From: CAWBLP01 sp963789495
GTDB lineage: Bacteria > Pseudomonadota > Alphaproteobacteria > Acetobacterales > Acetobacteraceae
NCBI GenBank assembly: GCA_963789495.1
Contig: CAWBLP010000008.1
Coordinates: 1-64,000 of the forward strand
Length of the DNA stretch: 64,000 nucleotides
Direction: 5' to 3'
Positions 47,697-56,949 of the stretch are shown piece after piece. Within the stretch, counting starts at the first letter, position 1. Each line of letters begins with the position of its first letter. The notes beneath the pieces are model-generated. The model ran no database searches and was not told the DNA's origin. It saw only the letters and a list, made by a program, of their open reading frames with translations. Made by a program: the position numbers and the translations under genes.

Positions 47697-47709
47697 GGAG
47701 GTCTCTCTC

Positions 47710-48357
47710 ATGGACGCTGACGATCGTCTGACGCTGTTCGGCAGCTTCACCTCCAGCTCCAGCTACAAGCCGATGCTGTATCTGTCGCTGGCGCGCCTGA
47801 AGTTCAGCTTCCGCACGGTGAACCTGAAATTCGGCGTGCAGAAGCAGCCGGAATACCTGGCGGTGAACCGCTACGGTCAGGTGCCGGCGCTGCGGCATCG
47901 CGGCCTGACCATCGTGCAGTCCAACGTCATCCTCGACTATCTGGCGCGCACCACCGGACATTTCGTAGGCGCCACCGAGCAGGCGCAGTGGACCGCGCGC
48001 GAATGGCTGTCCTGGGAGGCGGACAACATCACCAACGTCGCCAAGGTGCGGCATTACAGCCGCTTCCGCGCCGTCGATCCGGCGGTGATGGCGTATTTCC
48101 GTCCGCTGGCCGAGGACGCGATCGGCTTCGTCGATCGCGCACTGGACGGGCGCGACTGGCTGGTCGGCGACGGCCCGACCATCGCCGATATCGGCTGCTG
48201 GGGTCGCATGGTGTTCATGGCGGAAGGTGGGCTGGAGATCAGCCGCTGGCCGAACGTCGAAGCCTGGTCGCGCCGCCTGGCCGCGATGCCGGGCTTCGCG
48301 CTGCCGTATGACCTGATTCCGAAGAAGGACCGCGAGATCGATCCGGACGCGCCCTGA
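47710..48357 (+). CDS. Glutathione S-transferase family protein
   Basis: A 215-residue GST. The thioredoxin-like N-domain has LTLFGSFTSSSSYKPMLYLSLARL, the cis-Pro region YGQVPALRHRGLTIVQSNVILDYLA (Pro and Ser contacts to glutathione), and the C-domain ends with GDGPTIADIGCWGRM, an N-capping box Asp. ATG 47710 is favoured by GGAGG 9 bases upstream. It follows the acyl-CoA dehydrogenase-SDR pair at 94 bases and may be part of the same transcript. Substrate unknown. Confidence 0.85.
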   Translation: MDADDRLTLFGSFTSSSSYKPMLYLSLARLKFSFRTVNLKFGVQKQPEYLAVNRYGQVPALRHRGLTIVQSNVILDYLARTTGHFVGATEQAQWTAREWLSWEADNITNVAKVRHYSRFRAVDPAVMAYFRPLAEDAIGFVDRALDGRDWLVGDGPTIADIGCWGRMVFMAEGGLEISRWPNVEAWSRRLAAMPGFALPYDLIPKKDREIDPDAP

Positions 48358-48405
48358 ACGCGGCGCCCCAACGCGACGTCCCCAACGGGACGTCCTGGGC
48401 GCCGC

Positions 48406-48882
48406 TCAGCCGGGCACCGTCGGGTCCTTGATGTAGCCGAAGCGCGGCACCAGTCCGCCCCGGATCAGGAAGAACGGATTGCGATCCACCGACCCGTCGT
48501 TCCAGCCTTCATAATGGGTCGGAGTCAGGAACACGCGCTGGCCCACCTGGTCGACCACCAACCGCAGGTATTTTGGATGCGGCAGGCCATTGCCGGGAAT
48601 ATGCAGCTCGGGAAAGCCTTCCCCTGGTGGCGCCTCCGGCAGGTTCTGGTCGTCGTCGCGGTGGAAGGTCGGCTGCACATGCGTGTCCGGGCTCGCCATG
48701 GTCTTGTACAGCGAACCGGTGACGCCGCCCATCTGACCGATCAGGGCGTCGAACGGCAGGACATAGATCGGCAGATTCCCGTTGCCGCGCCCCTCCAGCA
48801 TCAGGAATGCTCCGCCGAACCGGGCCCGGATGCTGCCGAAGAAATTGCCGTTGGCCCGCTTCTCATCCGCCGGTGACGGCAT
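48406..48882 (-). CDS. Hypothetical protein (158 aa)
   Basis: Start ATG 48882 is preceded by GGAG 9 bases upstream; an in-frame start at 48960 would add 26 unlike residues. The protein has a beta-rich look: GNFFGSIRARFGGAFLMLEGRG, NLPIYVLPFDALIGQMGGV, and LRLVVDQVGQRVFLTPTHYEG. It has no signal peptide or membrane segment and no motif I recognise. It is transcribed toward the GST gene and is separated by 120 bases from lexA upstream on the same strand. Function not assigned. Confidence 0.6.
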   Translation of the reverse strand: MPSPADEKRANGNFFGSIRARFGGAFLMLEGRGNGNLPIYVLPFDALIGQMGGVTGSLYKTMASPDTHVQPTFHRDDDQNLPEAPPGEGFPELHIPGNGLPHPKYLRLVVDQVGQRVFLTPTHYEGWNDGSVDRNPFFLIRGGLVPRFGYIKDPTVPG

Positions 48883-49002
48883 GGCGTCACACTCCATGAT
48901 TGCCGGAGACGCCATACGAAAGCTCAGACGCCGGGACAGCAATACCGGCGGAACCGTCAATCAATTCCGCGTCAAACCCAAATACGGGCCGCGCACCAGC
49001 GG

Positions 49003-49722
49003 TCAGTAGCGCCGCAGCAACCCGATCAGATGGCCCTGTACCTTGACCCGATCGGCGGGAAAGATCCGCGTCTCATGGCGGACATTGCAGGGTTCCAGCG
49101 CAATCGAGTTGCCACGCCGGCGCAGCCGCTTCAGCGTCACCTCGTTCTCATCCACCAACGCGACCACGATCTGTCCGTTCTCGGCGGTTTCGCCTTTGCG
49201 GATCAGCACGGTGTCGCCGTCCAGGATGCCGGCCTCCACCATCGAATCGCCGGCGACCTCCAGCGCGTAGTGCTCACCATTGCCGAGCAGGGCCATGGGC
49301 ACATCGATGTGTTCGTTGGTGTCGCGCAGGGCTTCAATCGGCAGCCCCGCGGCGATGCGCCCGTACAGCGGCAACTGGATCGCTGCCGCGTCGTTGGCAG
49401 CGCGCACCCCGGCGATCCGCGCCGAGAAATCGCCGCGAATGACATTGGGGGAGAAGCCGGCGCCGACCGCCTCGGCCTCGACCGCCGGCACTTCGCGGGC
49501 GGCGAGGTTCTCCGGCAGACGCAACACCTCCAGCGCCCGGGCGCGATGCCGTCGCCGGCCCAGAAAGCCACGTTCCTCCAAGGCCGAGATCAAACGATGA
49601 ATCCCGGACTTGGACTTCAGGCCCAGCGCTTCCTTCATCTCCTCGAAACTCGGCGAGAAGCCGGTCTGCTTCAGGTGCCGGTCGATGAACACGAGGAGCT
49701 CGTGCTGCTTGCGGGTCAGCAT
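49003..49722 (-). CDS. lexA: SOS-response repressor LexA
   Basis: A 239-residue LexA. The N-terminal winged helix (KQHELLVFIDRHLKQTGFSPSFEEMKEALGL) is followed by a linker and the latent serine protease: cleavage site Ala125-Gly126 in YGRIAAGLP, catalytic Ser160 in VAGDSMVEAGILDGD and Lys198 in ENEVTLKRL. The protein is in the usual alphaproteobacterial size class. A perfect SOS box is 71 bases upstream of the start, with a second, weaker one, consistent with autoregulation. The next gene upstream, moeA, is transcribed in the same direction with its own spacing. Confidence 0.95.
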   Translation of the reverse strand: MLTRKQHELLVFIDRHLKQTGFSPSFEEMKEALGLKSKSGIHRLISALEERGFLGRRRHRARALEVLRLPENLAAREVPAVEAEAVGAGFSPNVIRGDFSARIAGVRAANDAAAIQLPLYGRIAAGLPIEALRDTNEHIDVPMALLGNGEHYALEVAGDSMVEAGILDGDTVLIRKGETAENGQIVVALVDENEVTLKRLRRRGNSIALEPCNVRHETRIFPADRVKVQGHLIGLLRRY

Positions 49723-49772
49723 GGTGGGTATTTTTCCCCTGTAGCGCTGCCGGCCCCGAGCGGACCAGCTCG

Positions 49773-49808
49773 GAACAAACCAGCAACCTGAATGTTCTAC
49801 AGAGGTTC
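49773..49808 (-). promoter_or_regulatory. SOS boxes in the lexA promoter
   Basis: A perfect alphaproteobacterial LexA site GTTC-N7-GTTC is at 49794-49808 (N7 = TACAGAG). Beside it, 6 bases away, is GAAC-N7-CAAC at 49773-49787, one mismatch from the reverse form. Both lie between lexA and the end of moeA, 50-86 bases upstream of the lexA ATG. Confidence 0.85.
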
Positions 49809-49896
49809 GCCCCGCGCCGTCAAGAAATGGTAAACGTCGTATCGGGAAATTAGTGTTTCTGGCGCGTTTGCTCGCGTTTCCGAGCTGTTCCCGCCT

Positions 49897-51114
49897 CTAT
49901 AGCCCGAGCGAGTCGAGTCGAATCACCGGCACCTCCGCCCCGATCGGCAATGCCGGTGCATGCGGCGCGCGGAGAATCAGGGCGTCCGCCAGGGCCAGCC
50001 GGCGCAGCATGGCCGAATCCTGCACCGGAAACGGCGTAACAACGATTCGGCCTGCCTCGTCTGTACTGATGGTCGATCGCAGGTGGTCCGCGCGGTGGTC
50101 ATTGGCGGACAGGGCGGCACCGAGCAGAGCCGTCGTGGTCGGCGGTGGCCCGGCCGGGAGGCCGGACAGACGAGCCAGCGCGGGCAGCAGGAACAGCGTG
50201 GCGCAGACCATGGCGGAGACCGGGTTGCCGGGCAGGCCCAGCACGGGGACGCGGTTGCGATCCGCACCGAACCGGCCGAACAGCAGTGGCTTGCCCGGCC
50301 GCATCGCGATCTGCCAGAAGTTCAGTTCCAGCCCACGGCTTTGCAGCCCCTCGATCACCAGGTCGTGGTCGCCCACCGAGGCGCCACCAGTGGTCACCAG
50401 CATGTCCATGCCGGCAATCGCGTCGGCGACCGCGGCCACCGCTTCCCTCGTGTCCTTCGCCACCGGCAGCACGGTCGCACTGCCGCCGGCCGACCGCACC
50501 AGCGCCGCCAGCGCATGGGAGTTGGAGCTGACGATGCCGCCGGGCGGGATCGGCTCCCCCGGCATCGCGATCTCGTCGCCGGTCGCCAGGATTGCGACCC
50601 GCGGGCGGCGGTGCACGGCGAGCCAGGGATGGTTGGCCGCGGCGGCCAGGCCGACATCGCGCGCGGTGATGGCGCGGCCGGCCGGGATGACCTCATCGCC
50701 GCGGGAAAAATCCTGGCCGGCGCGACGGATATGGCGTTTGGCGGTGACCGCCTCGTTCACCTGGACCACGTCGCCGTCCCGCGTGGCGTCCTCCTGCAGC
50801 AGGATCGCGTCGGCTCCCGCCGGCACGACGCTGCCGGTGAACAGCCGCACCGCGTCGCCCGGCCCGACCGTTCCGTCGAACGGATGGCCGGCGGGTGCCG
50901 CGCCGATCACCGTAAGCCTGGCCCCGAGCACGCCGTCCGCGGCGCGCAGCGCGTAGCCGTCCATCGCCGAGACATCGGCCGGCGGCTGGGTCAGCCGCGC
51001 CACTACGGGAACCGCGGCAACCCGGTGCCAGGCCTCCGCCAGCGCCACGATCTCCGCCGCAGTCGGGCTCAGTTCGGCGAGGATCTTAGCCCGCGCTTCC
51101 TCGACGCTGATCAT
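49897..51114 (-). CDS. moeA: Molybdopterin molybdenumtransferase MoeA
   Basis: A 405-residue MoeA. Domain I/II: PPADVSAMDGYALRAAD; AGADAILLQEDA; domain III, the MoCF fold: VAILATGDEI (GDE motif), IVSSNSHALAALV, MLVTTGGASVGDHDLV, and MRPGKPLLFGRF, LGLPGNPVSAM. The domain IV beta-barrel is at the C-terminus. It inserts molybdenum into adenylated molybdopterin. ATG 51114 has AAAGGAGG 7 bases upstream. It is divergent from the PadR gene, whose operator region is shared; a link to metal supply is possible but unproven. Confidence 0.93.
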   Translation of the reverse strand: MISVEEARAKILAELSPTAAEIVALAEAWHRVAAVPVVARLTQPPADVSAMDGYALRAADGVLGARLTVIGAAPAGHPFDGTVGPGDAVRLFTGSVVPAGADAILLQEDATRDGDVVQVNEAVTAKRHIRRAGQDFSRGDEVIPAGRAITARDVGLAAAANHPWLAVHRRPRVAILATGDEIAMPGEPIPPGGIVSSNSHALAALVRSAGGSATVLPVAKDTREAVAAVADAIAGMDMLVTTGGASVGDHDLVIEGLQSRGLELNFWQIAMRPGKPLLFGRFGADRNRVPVLGLPGNPVSAMVCATLFLLPALARLSGLPAGPPPTTTALLGAALSANDHRADHLRSTISTDEAGRIVVTPFPVQDSAMLRRLALADALILRAPHAPALPIGAEVPVIRLDSLGL

Positions 51115-51198
51115 CCGGCGACCTCCTTTGGCAGTGCTGGTCCGACTGTGCGCGGGGGGACGGTCGGGCTCAAGCATGGGCGTCCAGACCGGTCGTAG

Positions 51199-51234
51199 AT
51201 ATATCTTGACTACCGATATATCGAGACCTATATC
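51199..51234 (+). promoter_or_regulatory. Promoter and palindromic operator of the padR gene
   Basis: A perfect inverted repeat ATATATC-N9-GATATAT (51199-51221) overlaps a near-consensus sigma-70 promoter: TTGACT (51206-51211), 17-base spacer, TATATC (51229-51234). The right half also reads as the 10-bp palindrome CGATATATCG (51214-51223). The start codon at 51241 is 7 bases after the -10 box, the expected transcription start, so the mRNA appears leaderless. The AT-rich half-sites stand out from the GC-rich context and suggest PadR autorepression. Confidence 0.72.
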
Positions 51235-51240
51235 GGCGGC

Positions 51241-51822
51241 ATGCGACATCGACACAGAGGCGGGTCAGACCGCCGTTTCGCCCAACCCGAGGACCTGGCG
51301 GATCGCCGTCACTCCGGGCACCACCACCACCGCCATGGCCACCGCTCCGGCGGCCGCCGGGGTCTCCGACCGTTCGACTACGGCGAGCTTCGCCTGCTCA
51401 CCCTGGCGATGATCGGCGAGCAGCCGCGCCACGGCTACGAGCTCATGAAGGCGATCGAGGAACGCATGGGCGGCAGCTACAGTCCCAGCCCCGGCGTGAT
51501 CTACCCGACCCTCTCCTGGCTCGAGGACATGGGATATGCCACCGTCGAAACCGACGCGGCTGGCCGCAAGCGCTACCGCATCACCGCCGAGGGGGAAGCC
51601 TTCCTCACCGCGAACCACGCTGCGCTGGATGACCTGACCGCGCGCATCGGCGCAGGCGGCACCGGCTCCGCCGAGGGTCCTCCGGCGCCCGTGCTGCGGG
51701 GCATGGAGAACCTGAAGCTGGCGCTGCGCTTGCGCCTGCGGCGGGGTCCACTCGATCAGGCGGCGGCGGAAACCATCGCGACCGCACTCGACGCCGCGGC
51801 CCAGGCAGTGGAGCGCAGCTGA
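51241..51822 (+). CDS. PadR-family regulator with His-rich N-terminus (YqjI/NfeR-like)
   Basis: A 193-residue PadR regulator. Residues 2-42 are basic and His-rich (MRHRHRGGSDRR; HSGHHHHRHGHRSGGRRG). The winged helix follows: DYGELRLLTLAMIGEQPRHGYELM, KAIEERMGGSYSPSPGVIYP, TLSWLEDMGYATVETDAAGRKRY. The C-terminal helix gives the dimer arm. E. coli YqjI, a nickel/iron-responsive repressor of a ferric reductase gene, has the same layout with a His/Cys-rich head and GELRL and SPSPGVIYPTL motifs. Here His replaces Cys in the metal head. No siderophore-interacting gene is nearby, so the target is unknown, but the divergent moeA is a candidate. Confidence 0.82.
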   Translation: MRHRHRGGSDRRFAQPEDLADRRHSGHHHHRHGHRSGGRRGLRPFDYGELRLLTLAMIGEQPRHGYELMKAIEERMGGSYSPSPGVIYPTLSWLEDMGYATVETDAAGRKRYRITAEGEAFLTANHAALDDLTARIGAGGTGSAEGPPAPVLRGMENLKLALRLRLRRGPLDQAAAETIATALDAAAQAVERS

Positions 51823-51829
51823 CTCGTGG

Positions 51830-52052
51830 TGTCGGGGCGTTGCCCCGCACCAGGCTCTTTGCCCCCTCGACCCCCAGCCGCCAGGATCAAACTGTCAGGC
51901 ATCTATCCGGTCCACCGTGTCAGGATTCTATCCGGTCTGGACCGGCAAGCGCCCCTCCCCACCCCAAACGGAGCCGGTTCCAAGGGCCGGGCCCTTGGCG
52001 GGGATGCAAGGGGCAGCGCCCCTTGCTAGGGGTTCGGGGCAACGCCCCCGAA
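51830..52052 (+). repeat. Modular palindromic repeat element, copy C (left half altered)
   Basis: The right half matches the family: TCCCCACCCCAAAC, CCAAGGGCCGGGCCCTTGG, AAGGGGCAGCGCCCCTT, GGGGCAACGCCCCC. The first palindrome CGGGGCGTTGCCCCG is present, but the next two are degraded. In their place is a 24-bp tandem pair beginning TGTCAGGCATCTATCCGGTC (51893) and TGTCAGGATTCTATCCGGTC (51917). The copy lies between the convergent padR and SDR genes. Confidence 0.78.
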
Positions 52053-52061
52053 ACCTCCCGC

Positions 52062-52841
52062 CTACGCCGTAGCACCGCCATCCACCGGCAAGGCCACGCC
52101 GGTGACGTAGGACGCCTCGTCGGAGATCAGGAACAGCGCAGCGTTGGCGACTTCCTCCGGTCGCGCGGGCCGTCCCATCGGCACCTGACCGCCGCGTTTC
52201 AGCACCAGGCTCTCCGCCGTCTCGCCCGGTGGCAACTGGCTGTCCGGGCGGGCGACGAAGACGCGCAGCATGGGCGTATCCACCGGCCCGGGACACACCG
52301 CGTTCACCCGGATGTTCTCCCGCGCGTAGCGCTTCGACAGGCCGTGCACCAGGCCCACGATGCCAAACTTCGCGATGTTGTAGACCGGGCTGAACTGCGA
52401 GCCGGTCAGCCCCGAGGTGGAAGCGGTGTACAGCAACGCGCCGCCGCCCCGCGCCCGTAGCTCCGGCAGTGCGGCCGTGGTGGTCACCAGCACCGTGCGC
52501 ACGTTCAGATCCATCGCCAGCTCGAAATCCTTGAAGTCGAGCCCCTCGATCGCCGCGGGTCCGGGATGGCCGACATGGTTCCAGACGAAATCGAGGCCGC
52601 CGAACTCGCGCGCCGTGCGCCGCACGATATCCCGCGCGAACGCGTCCTGGCGCAGGTCGCCCGACAGCGCGATCGCCTTGCCGCCGGCGGCGGTGATCTC
52701 CTGCACCACGGCATTGGCACCGGCCTCATCCAGATCCACCACCGCGACCGCTGCGCCTTCCGCGGCGAAGCGCAGCGCGCCCGCGCGCCCCATGCCGGAC
52801 GCCGCTGCCGTAACAATGCCGATCTTGTTGGTGAGACGCAT
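52062..52841 (-). CDS. SDR family oxidoreductase
   Basis: A 259-residue short-chain dehydrogenase. NAD-binding VTAAASGMGRAGALRFAAEG, VVDLDEAG (Asp after beta2 indicates NAD preference), NHVGHPGP in place of NNAG, active-site TASTSGLTGSQFSPVYNIAK (Ser, Tyr, Lys), NAVCPGPVDTPML and SYVTGVALPVDGG. ATG 52841 is supported by GGAGGAAACAC upstream. The NHVG replacement of NNAG is unusual but tolerated. Substrate unknown; transcribed singly. Confidence 0.88.
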   Translation of the reverse strand: MRLTNKIGIVTAAASGMGRAGALRFAAEGAAVAVVDLDEAGANAVVQEITAAGGKAIALSGDLRQDAFARDIVRRTAREFGGLDFVWNHVGHPGPAAIEGLDFKDFELAMDLNVRTVLVTTTAALPELRARGGGALLYTASTSGLTGSQFSPVYNIAKFGIVGLVHGLSKRYARENIRVNAVCPGPVDTPMLRVFVARPDSQLPPGETAESLVLKRGGQVPMGRPARPEEVANAALFLISDEASYVTGVALPVDGGATA

Positions 52842-52963
52842 GTGTTTCCTCCTGCAGCCTGGACCGTTGCGGCCCGCTTGTTGAGGCCGGCCCTGGGCGG
52901 GTGCGACGGAAGCCATGCTCCGGGCGCCGGCCGCGGCTGGTCAAGCCCCGCCCCCGACCGGCC

Positions 52964-55115
52964 TCAGCGTGCCTCCGCCAGCGCGCGGGTGGCGTTGCGG
53001 ACCGCGCGGTGCAGAGCCTCGACCAGAGCCTTCATCTGGAACGGCTTGGTCACCACCTGGATGCCCAGCGCCTGCCAGTGGTCGAGCAGGCGGGTTTCGG
53101 CAGGGTCGGTCAGAAACACGATCGGCAGTGACGGCCGCAGCTCCTTGGCCGCCACGGCCAACTGCGCCGCGCCTATCTGCGGCATGATGAAATCCACCAG
53201 CAGCACGTCGAAGCTCGCACTGCCGCGCAACCAGTCGAGCGCGGCCGAACCGCCATCCACGTCGGCGACCTCGCAGCCTATCTCGCGCAACAGGGCAGCC
53301 GTGGGTTCGCCGGGCGCGGGACCATCCTCCACCAGCAGCACGCGCAGCGGCAGCGGCAGCATCGGCAGGTCCTTGCTGTCGGAGGTGACGGCGACGGCTG
53401 CCTCCGCCCGCGGCAGATACAGGGTTACCCGGGTCCCCTCGGCCGGTGCGCTCTCCAACGACACCGTCCCGCCGGTCTGGCGTGCGAAGCCGTAGACCAT
53501 GGACAGGCCGAGCCCGGTGCCCTTGCCGGGGGGTTTGGTGGTGAAAAAGGGCTCGAACGCAGCGGCGCGCACGGTCTCGGTCATGCCTTCACCGGTGTCG
53601 CTGACCGACACGGCCACATGGTCGCGCGGCGGCAGGCCGACCGACGATGCCTGCGCGTTCGGCAGGTTGCGCGTGGCGATGGCGACCCCACCGCCCACCG
53701 GCATTGCGTCCTGCGCATTGACCACAAGGTTGAGCACCGCCAGCTCCAGCTGCGTCCGGTCCGCCATCACCGCCCAGACATCGGGCTCCAGATGGTAGTC
53801 CAGCCGCACCAGCGGCCCGATCGACCGGCGCAGCAGGTCTTCCATGTCGCGCACCGCCGAGTTGGGGTCCACCGGCTGCAGCACGAGGGCCTGCTCGCGG
53901 GCGAAGGCCAGCATCTGGGAGGTGAGCTTCGCGCCTCGCTGGGCCGCGGTGGTGGCAGCGGAGATCAGCCGGTGCGCGGTCGGATCGATGACCCGCCGCA
54001 AGGCCAGCTCCAACGAACCCAGGACGGTGGTCAGCATGTTGTTGAAATCATGCGCCACGCCGCCGGTCAGCCGGCCGAGCGCGTCGATCTTCTGGGCCTG
54101 TTGGAGGGCCGCCTCGGCCTGTTGGCGGCGTTGGGTCTCGACGATCAGCGCCTGCAGGCTGCTCTGTTCCCGTTCGGCGCGGCGCAGCGCAAGGAAAGCG
54201 GTCAACGCCAGGGCGAGCGCGGCGAGAAACGCGAACCCGGCGAACAAGGCGACGTGCACATACCATGGCTGCAGCGCGCCCCCGAAATCGATCTCGGACA
54301 CCACCATCACCGGCCAGCCGGGCAGCCAGCGCAAGGCGCGAAGCTTGGCGCGATCATCCAGCGGCGAGACGCTGTCGTAGACGGCGTTGCGCCGGACCGC
54401 GGCAATCCGCATGGTCGGCGTGTCCGGCGACAGCTGGCGCGGATAGGCGGGATCGTCCGGGAAGCGCGCCAGCACGGTCCCATCCTGGCGCAGCAACAGC
54501 ACGGTCGACCTCTCCGGCAGGTTGAGCACAGTCTGGTACAGATGGCGGAAATAGGACGGCAGCAGCGTGACGGCCGCCACACCGTCGAAATGGCCATTGG
54601 TGATCCGCGCACGGCTTACCGTGAATCCCCAGCCCCCAGCGGCCCTGCCATGGAACGGCGCGCTCACCACCAGGTCCGCGTCGCCGGCCTTCGCCGCGGT
54701 GTAATATTCCCGATCGCGCACGTCATAGCGTGGCATCGGATAGGCGCGGCTGCTGGCCGAGTTGAACCCGTCCGGGTCGACAAAGAAGACCGAGTTCGAC
54801 CTGCGGCAACTGCCGGTCCAGGCCCACCAGGAACTGATGCACGGCCGAGGACTGGCCGATCGAAGCCCAGTCCAGGTTTTTCACGGCGTCGAGCTGGAGC
54901 GACAGGGCGAGGGAGGCGGTCTCCAGCACCGCCTCGGCATGCGCGCTGAGGGCATCGTTGGTGGCGCGGAGGCGGTCCTTCGCGCCATGCAGGATGGCGC
55001 TTCGGTCGTAGCAGGCCGCGGCGAGAAACAGGAGCAAGGGGACTACCAGCGAAACCACCAGCCAGGCCCGCATCGTCCGCAATGATTTGGCCCCAGCTAA
55101 AGCCGCGCCGGTCAT
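52964..55115 (-). pseudogene. Hybrid histidine kinase with Cache sensor and receiver, frameshifted
   Basis: N-terminal membrane helix (TMRAWLVVSLVVPLLLFLAA), then a periplasmic dCache region: QLDAVKNLDWASIGQSSAVH, then an extra base (A in GAACTCGG, near 54795) shifts the frame, and the sensor continues FFVDPDGFNSASSRAYPMPR, YDVRDREYYTAAKAGDADLV. A second helix (VALFAGFAFLAALALALTAF) leads to HisKA (KIDALGRLTGGVAHDFNNM), HATPase (GKGTGLGLSMVYGFARQTGG) and a receiver (Asp in FDVLLVDFIMPQ, Lys in VVTKPFQM). Repairing the one base gives about 717 residues. The architecture suggests sensing a small extracellular ligand. No partner regulator is adjacent. Confidence 0.85.
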
Positions 55116-55362
55116 GGCAGGGGCGTCCCTTCCAGTCGAGGAACAACAGTGACGCCACTGTTGACCGATCCGTGCCCTGCCCGGGAGGGCGAATGTTGTC
55201 ACATTGGTGTGAAACGACCTCGCATCGATTTGGGGCCTGTCGCCGCCCGGGGACTTAACTCCGCCTATTGGCGAGATATTCACCGTGTGGCAACACGTCG
55301 CCGCCCAGAATAGCACCGGGACGGACACGGTTTTGACACGACAATCAGCCTATGATCACGCT

Positions 55363-56943
55363 ATGATAATAGCGCATTCCCGGTCGGGGGCGGTCCGCAG
55401 CTGGACCAGGCCGTCGGCCGTCACGCTTGCCTGCCTCACGCTGCTGCTGGCGGCGCTGGCAATTGTGCTGTTCACCACACTGCGCTCGCCGTTGAAAGAC
55501 GATATCGCCTGGCTGCTGTACGTGGCGCGCCGCTGGCTGGACGGGCGTGAGCTCTATGTCGACGTGGTGGAGGTGAACCCGCCGCTGATCATCTGGATCT
55601 CCGCCATCCCGATCCGGCTGGCAGGCTGGCTGGGCATGGACTCGCAGCTGGTCGCCATGCCGTTCTTCATTGCCCTGATGCTGGGCTTCGCGTGGTGGGC
55701 CGCCAGTCTGCTGCGCAGCGCGGGCGGCCTGTTCCGGGACCGGCTGAGCGTCTTCGCCCTGATCGGCACGGTCCTGCTGGTCGTGCCGGCCGGCGAACTG
55801 GGCCAGCGCGAGCACCTGCTGGTCGCCGCCACCCTGCCCTACCTGGTGCTGTTCGCCCGAACGCTGGACGGGATGCCGACACGCCTGTCGGCCGCGCTGC
55901 TGGCCGGCATAGCGGCCGGCCTCGGCTGCGCCCTCAAACCACGCTACGGCGCGGTGTTCGTGATACTCGAATGTCTCGCGCTGTATCGTGGCCTGCGGCC
56001 CTGGCGCGCCATGCCAATGGCGGCGATCGGCGCGCTCGTCCTGTATGCCGGGCTGGTCGCGCTGGTCAGCCCGGCCTACCTGGCGCGCGCAGTGCCGCTC
56101 GCACTGGCCTTGTACGGCGCCAGCGATGTGCCGCTGCTGCATCTGGTGCTCGATACCGTTCGGCTGCTGATCGGGCAGGCGGTGGCGGCACTGCTGCTGT
56201 GGATCGCCTGGCGCCGCATGCCGGAACGCAATCTGATGCTGACACTGGTGCTGTTCGCCGCCGTCAGCACGCTGGTCTGCTTCATGGACGGCAAGGACTG
56301 GTTCTATCATCGCCTGCCGGCGATCATCGCCACCATCCTGGCGCTGCTGCTGTGGAGTGCCTCGGCCTGGGCAAATCGTGCCGGCCAATGGCGCGGCGTG
56401 CTGCTGCCGCTGGTGCTGGCGGGCGTCGTGGTGACGTCGTTCTCGATCGCCGCGTTCCAGCGGCTGCAGCCGCAGTTCGCCCTGGCGCTCGCGCCGGAGC
56501 GCACCATCGTGGGCAAGCTGGAGCGGCTGGTGCGCGAGCAGCACGCCCATACCTACGTCGCCTTCTCCGAATGGATCGCGCTGGGTTTTCCCGTGGTCAA
56601 CCAGACCGGGGTGAGCTGGGCGTCGCGCTTCGACTCGATGTGGGCGTTGAAGGGCGAGCTGTGGCGAGTGCGTTTCGACCCTGCCGCGGCACGGGAATGG
56701 CCGGTCCGGCGCTGGGTCGTGCACGACTTCATCAATGGCTGCCCCGACCTGGCGGTGGTGGATGTGCGCGGAGTGAACTACGTCGACGTGCTGCGAGCGG
56801 CCTCGCCGGCCTTCTCCCGCGCCTGGTTGCACTATCACCCGATCGCCGCTTTCGACGGCGTGGTGGTGTATCGCCGGTCCGGGGTCGGCTGCATCAACCC
56901 CTGGGTCGCCGCGGGCGGCAAATCGGCGACAGCGACGAACTGA
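55363..56943 (+). CDS. GT-C-like multi-spanning membrane protein
   Basis: About 526 residues with around ten membrane helices. The first loop has LKDDIAWLLYVARRWLDGRE and LYVDVVEVNPPLIIWISAIP; the DD pair and a large periplasmic end domain resemble GT-C glycosyltransferases (ArnT/PMT type, which use lipid-linked sugars) and related uncharacterised acetobacterial proteins. The C-terminal 110 residues are soluble (FINGCPDLAVVDVRGVNY). ATG 55363 is the most internal good start; others lie upstream. It is followed by a strong hairpin and then the CDP-diacylglycerol diphosphatase gene. Target of glycosylation unknown. Confidence 0.72.
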   Translation: MIIAHSRSGAVRSWTRPSAVTLACLTLLLAALAIVLFTTLRSPLKDDIAWLLYVARRWLDGRELYVDVVEVNPPLIIWISAIPIRLAGWLGMDSQLVAMPFFIALMLGFAWWAASLLRSAGGLFRDRLSVFALIGTVLLVVPAGELGQREHLLVAATLPYLVLFARTLDGMPTRLSAALLAGIAAGLGCALKPRYGAVFVILECLALYRGLRPWRAMPMAAIGALVLYAGLVALVSPAYLARAVPLALALYGASDVPLLHLVLDTVRLLIGQAVAALLLWIAWRRMPERNLMLTLVLFAAVSTLVCFMDGKDWFYHRLPAIIATILALLLWSASAWANRAGQWRGVLLPLVLAGVVVTSFSIAAFQRLQPQFALALAPERTIVGKLERLVREQHAHTYVAFSEWIALGFPVVNQTGVSWASRFDSMWALKGELWRVRFDPAAAREWPVRRWVVHDFINGCPDLAVVDVRGVNYVDVLRAASPAFSRAWLHYHPIAAFDGVVVYRRSGVGCINPWVAAGGKSATATN

Positions 56944-56949
56944 GCGCCA

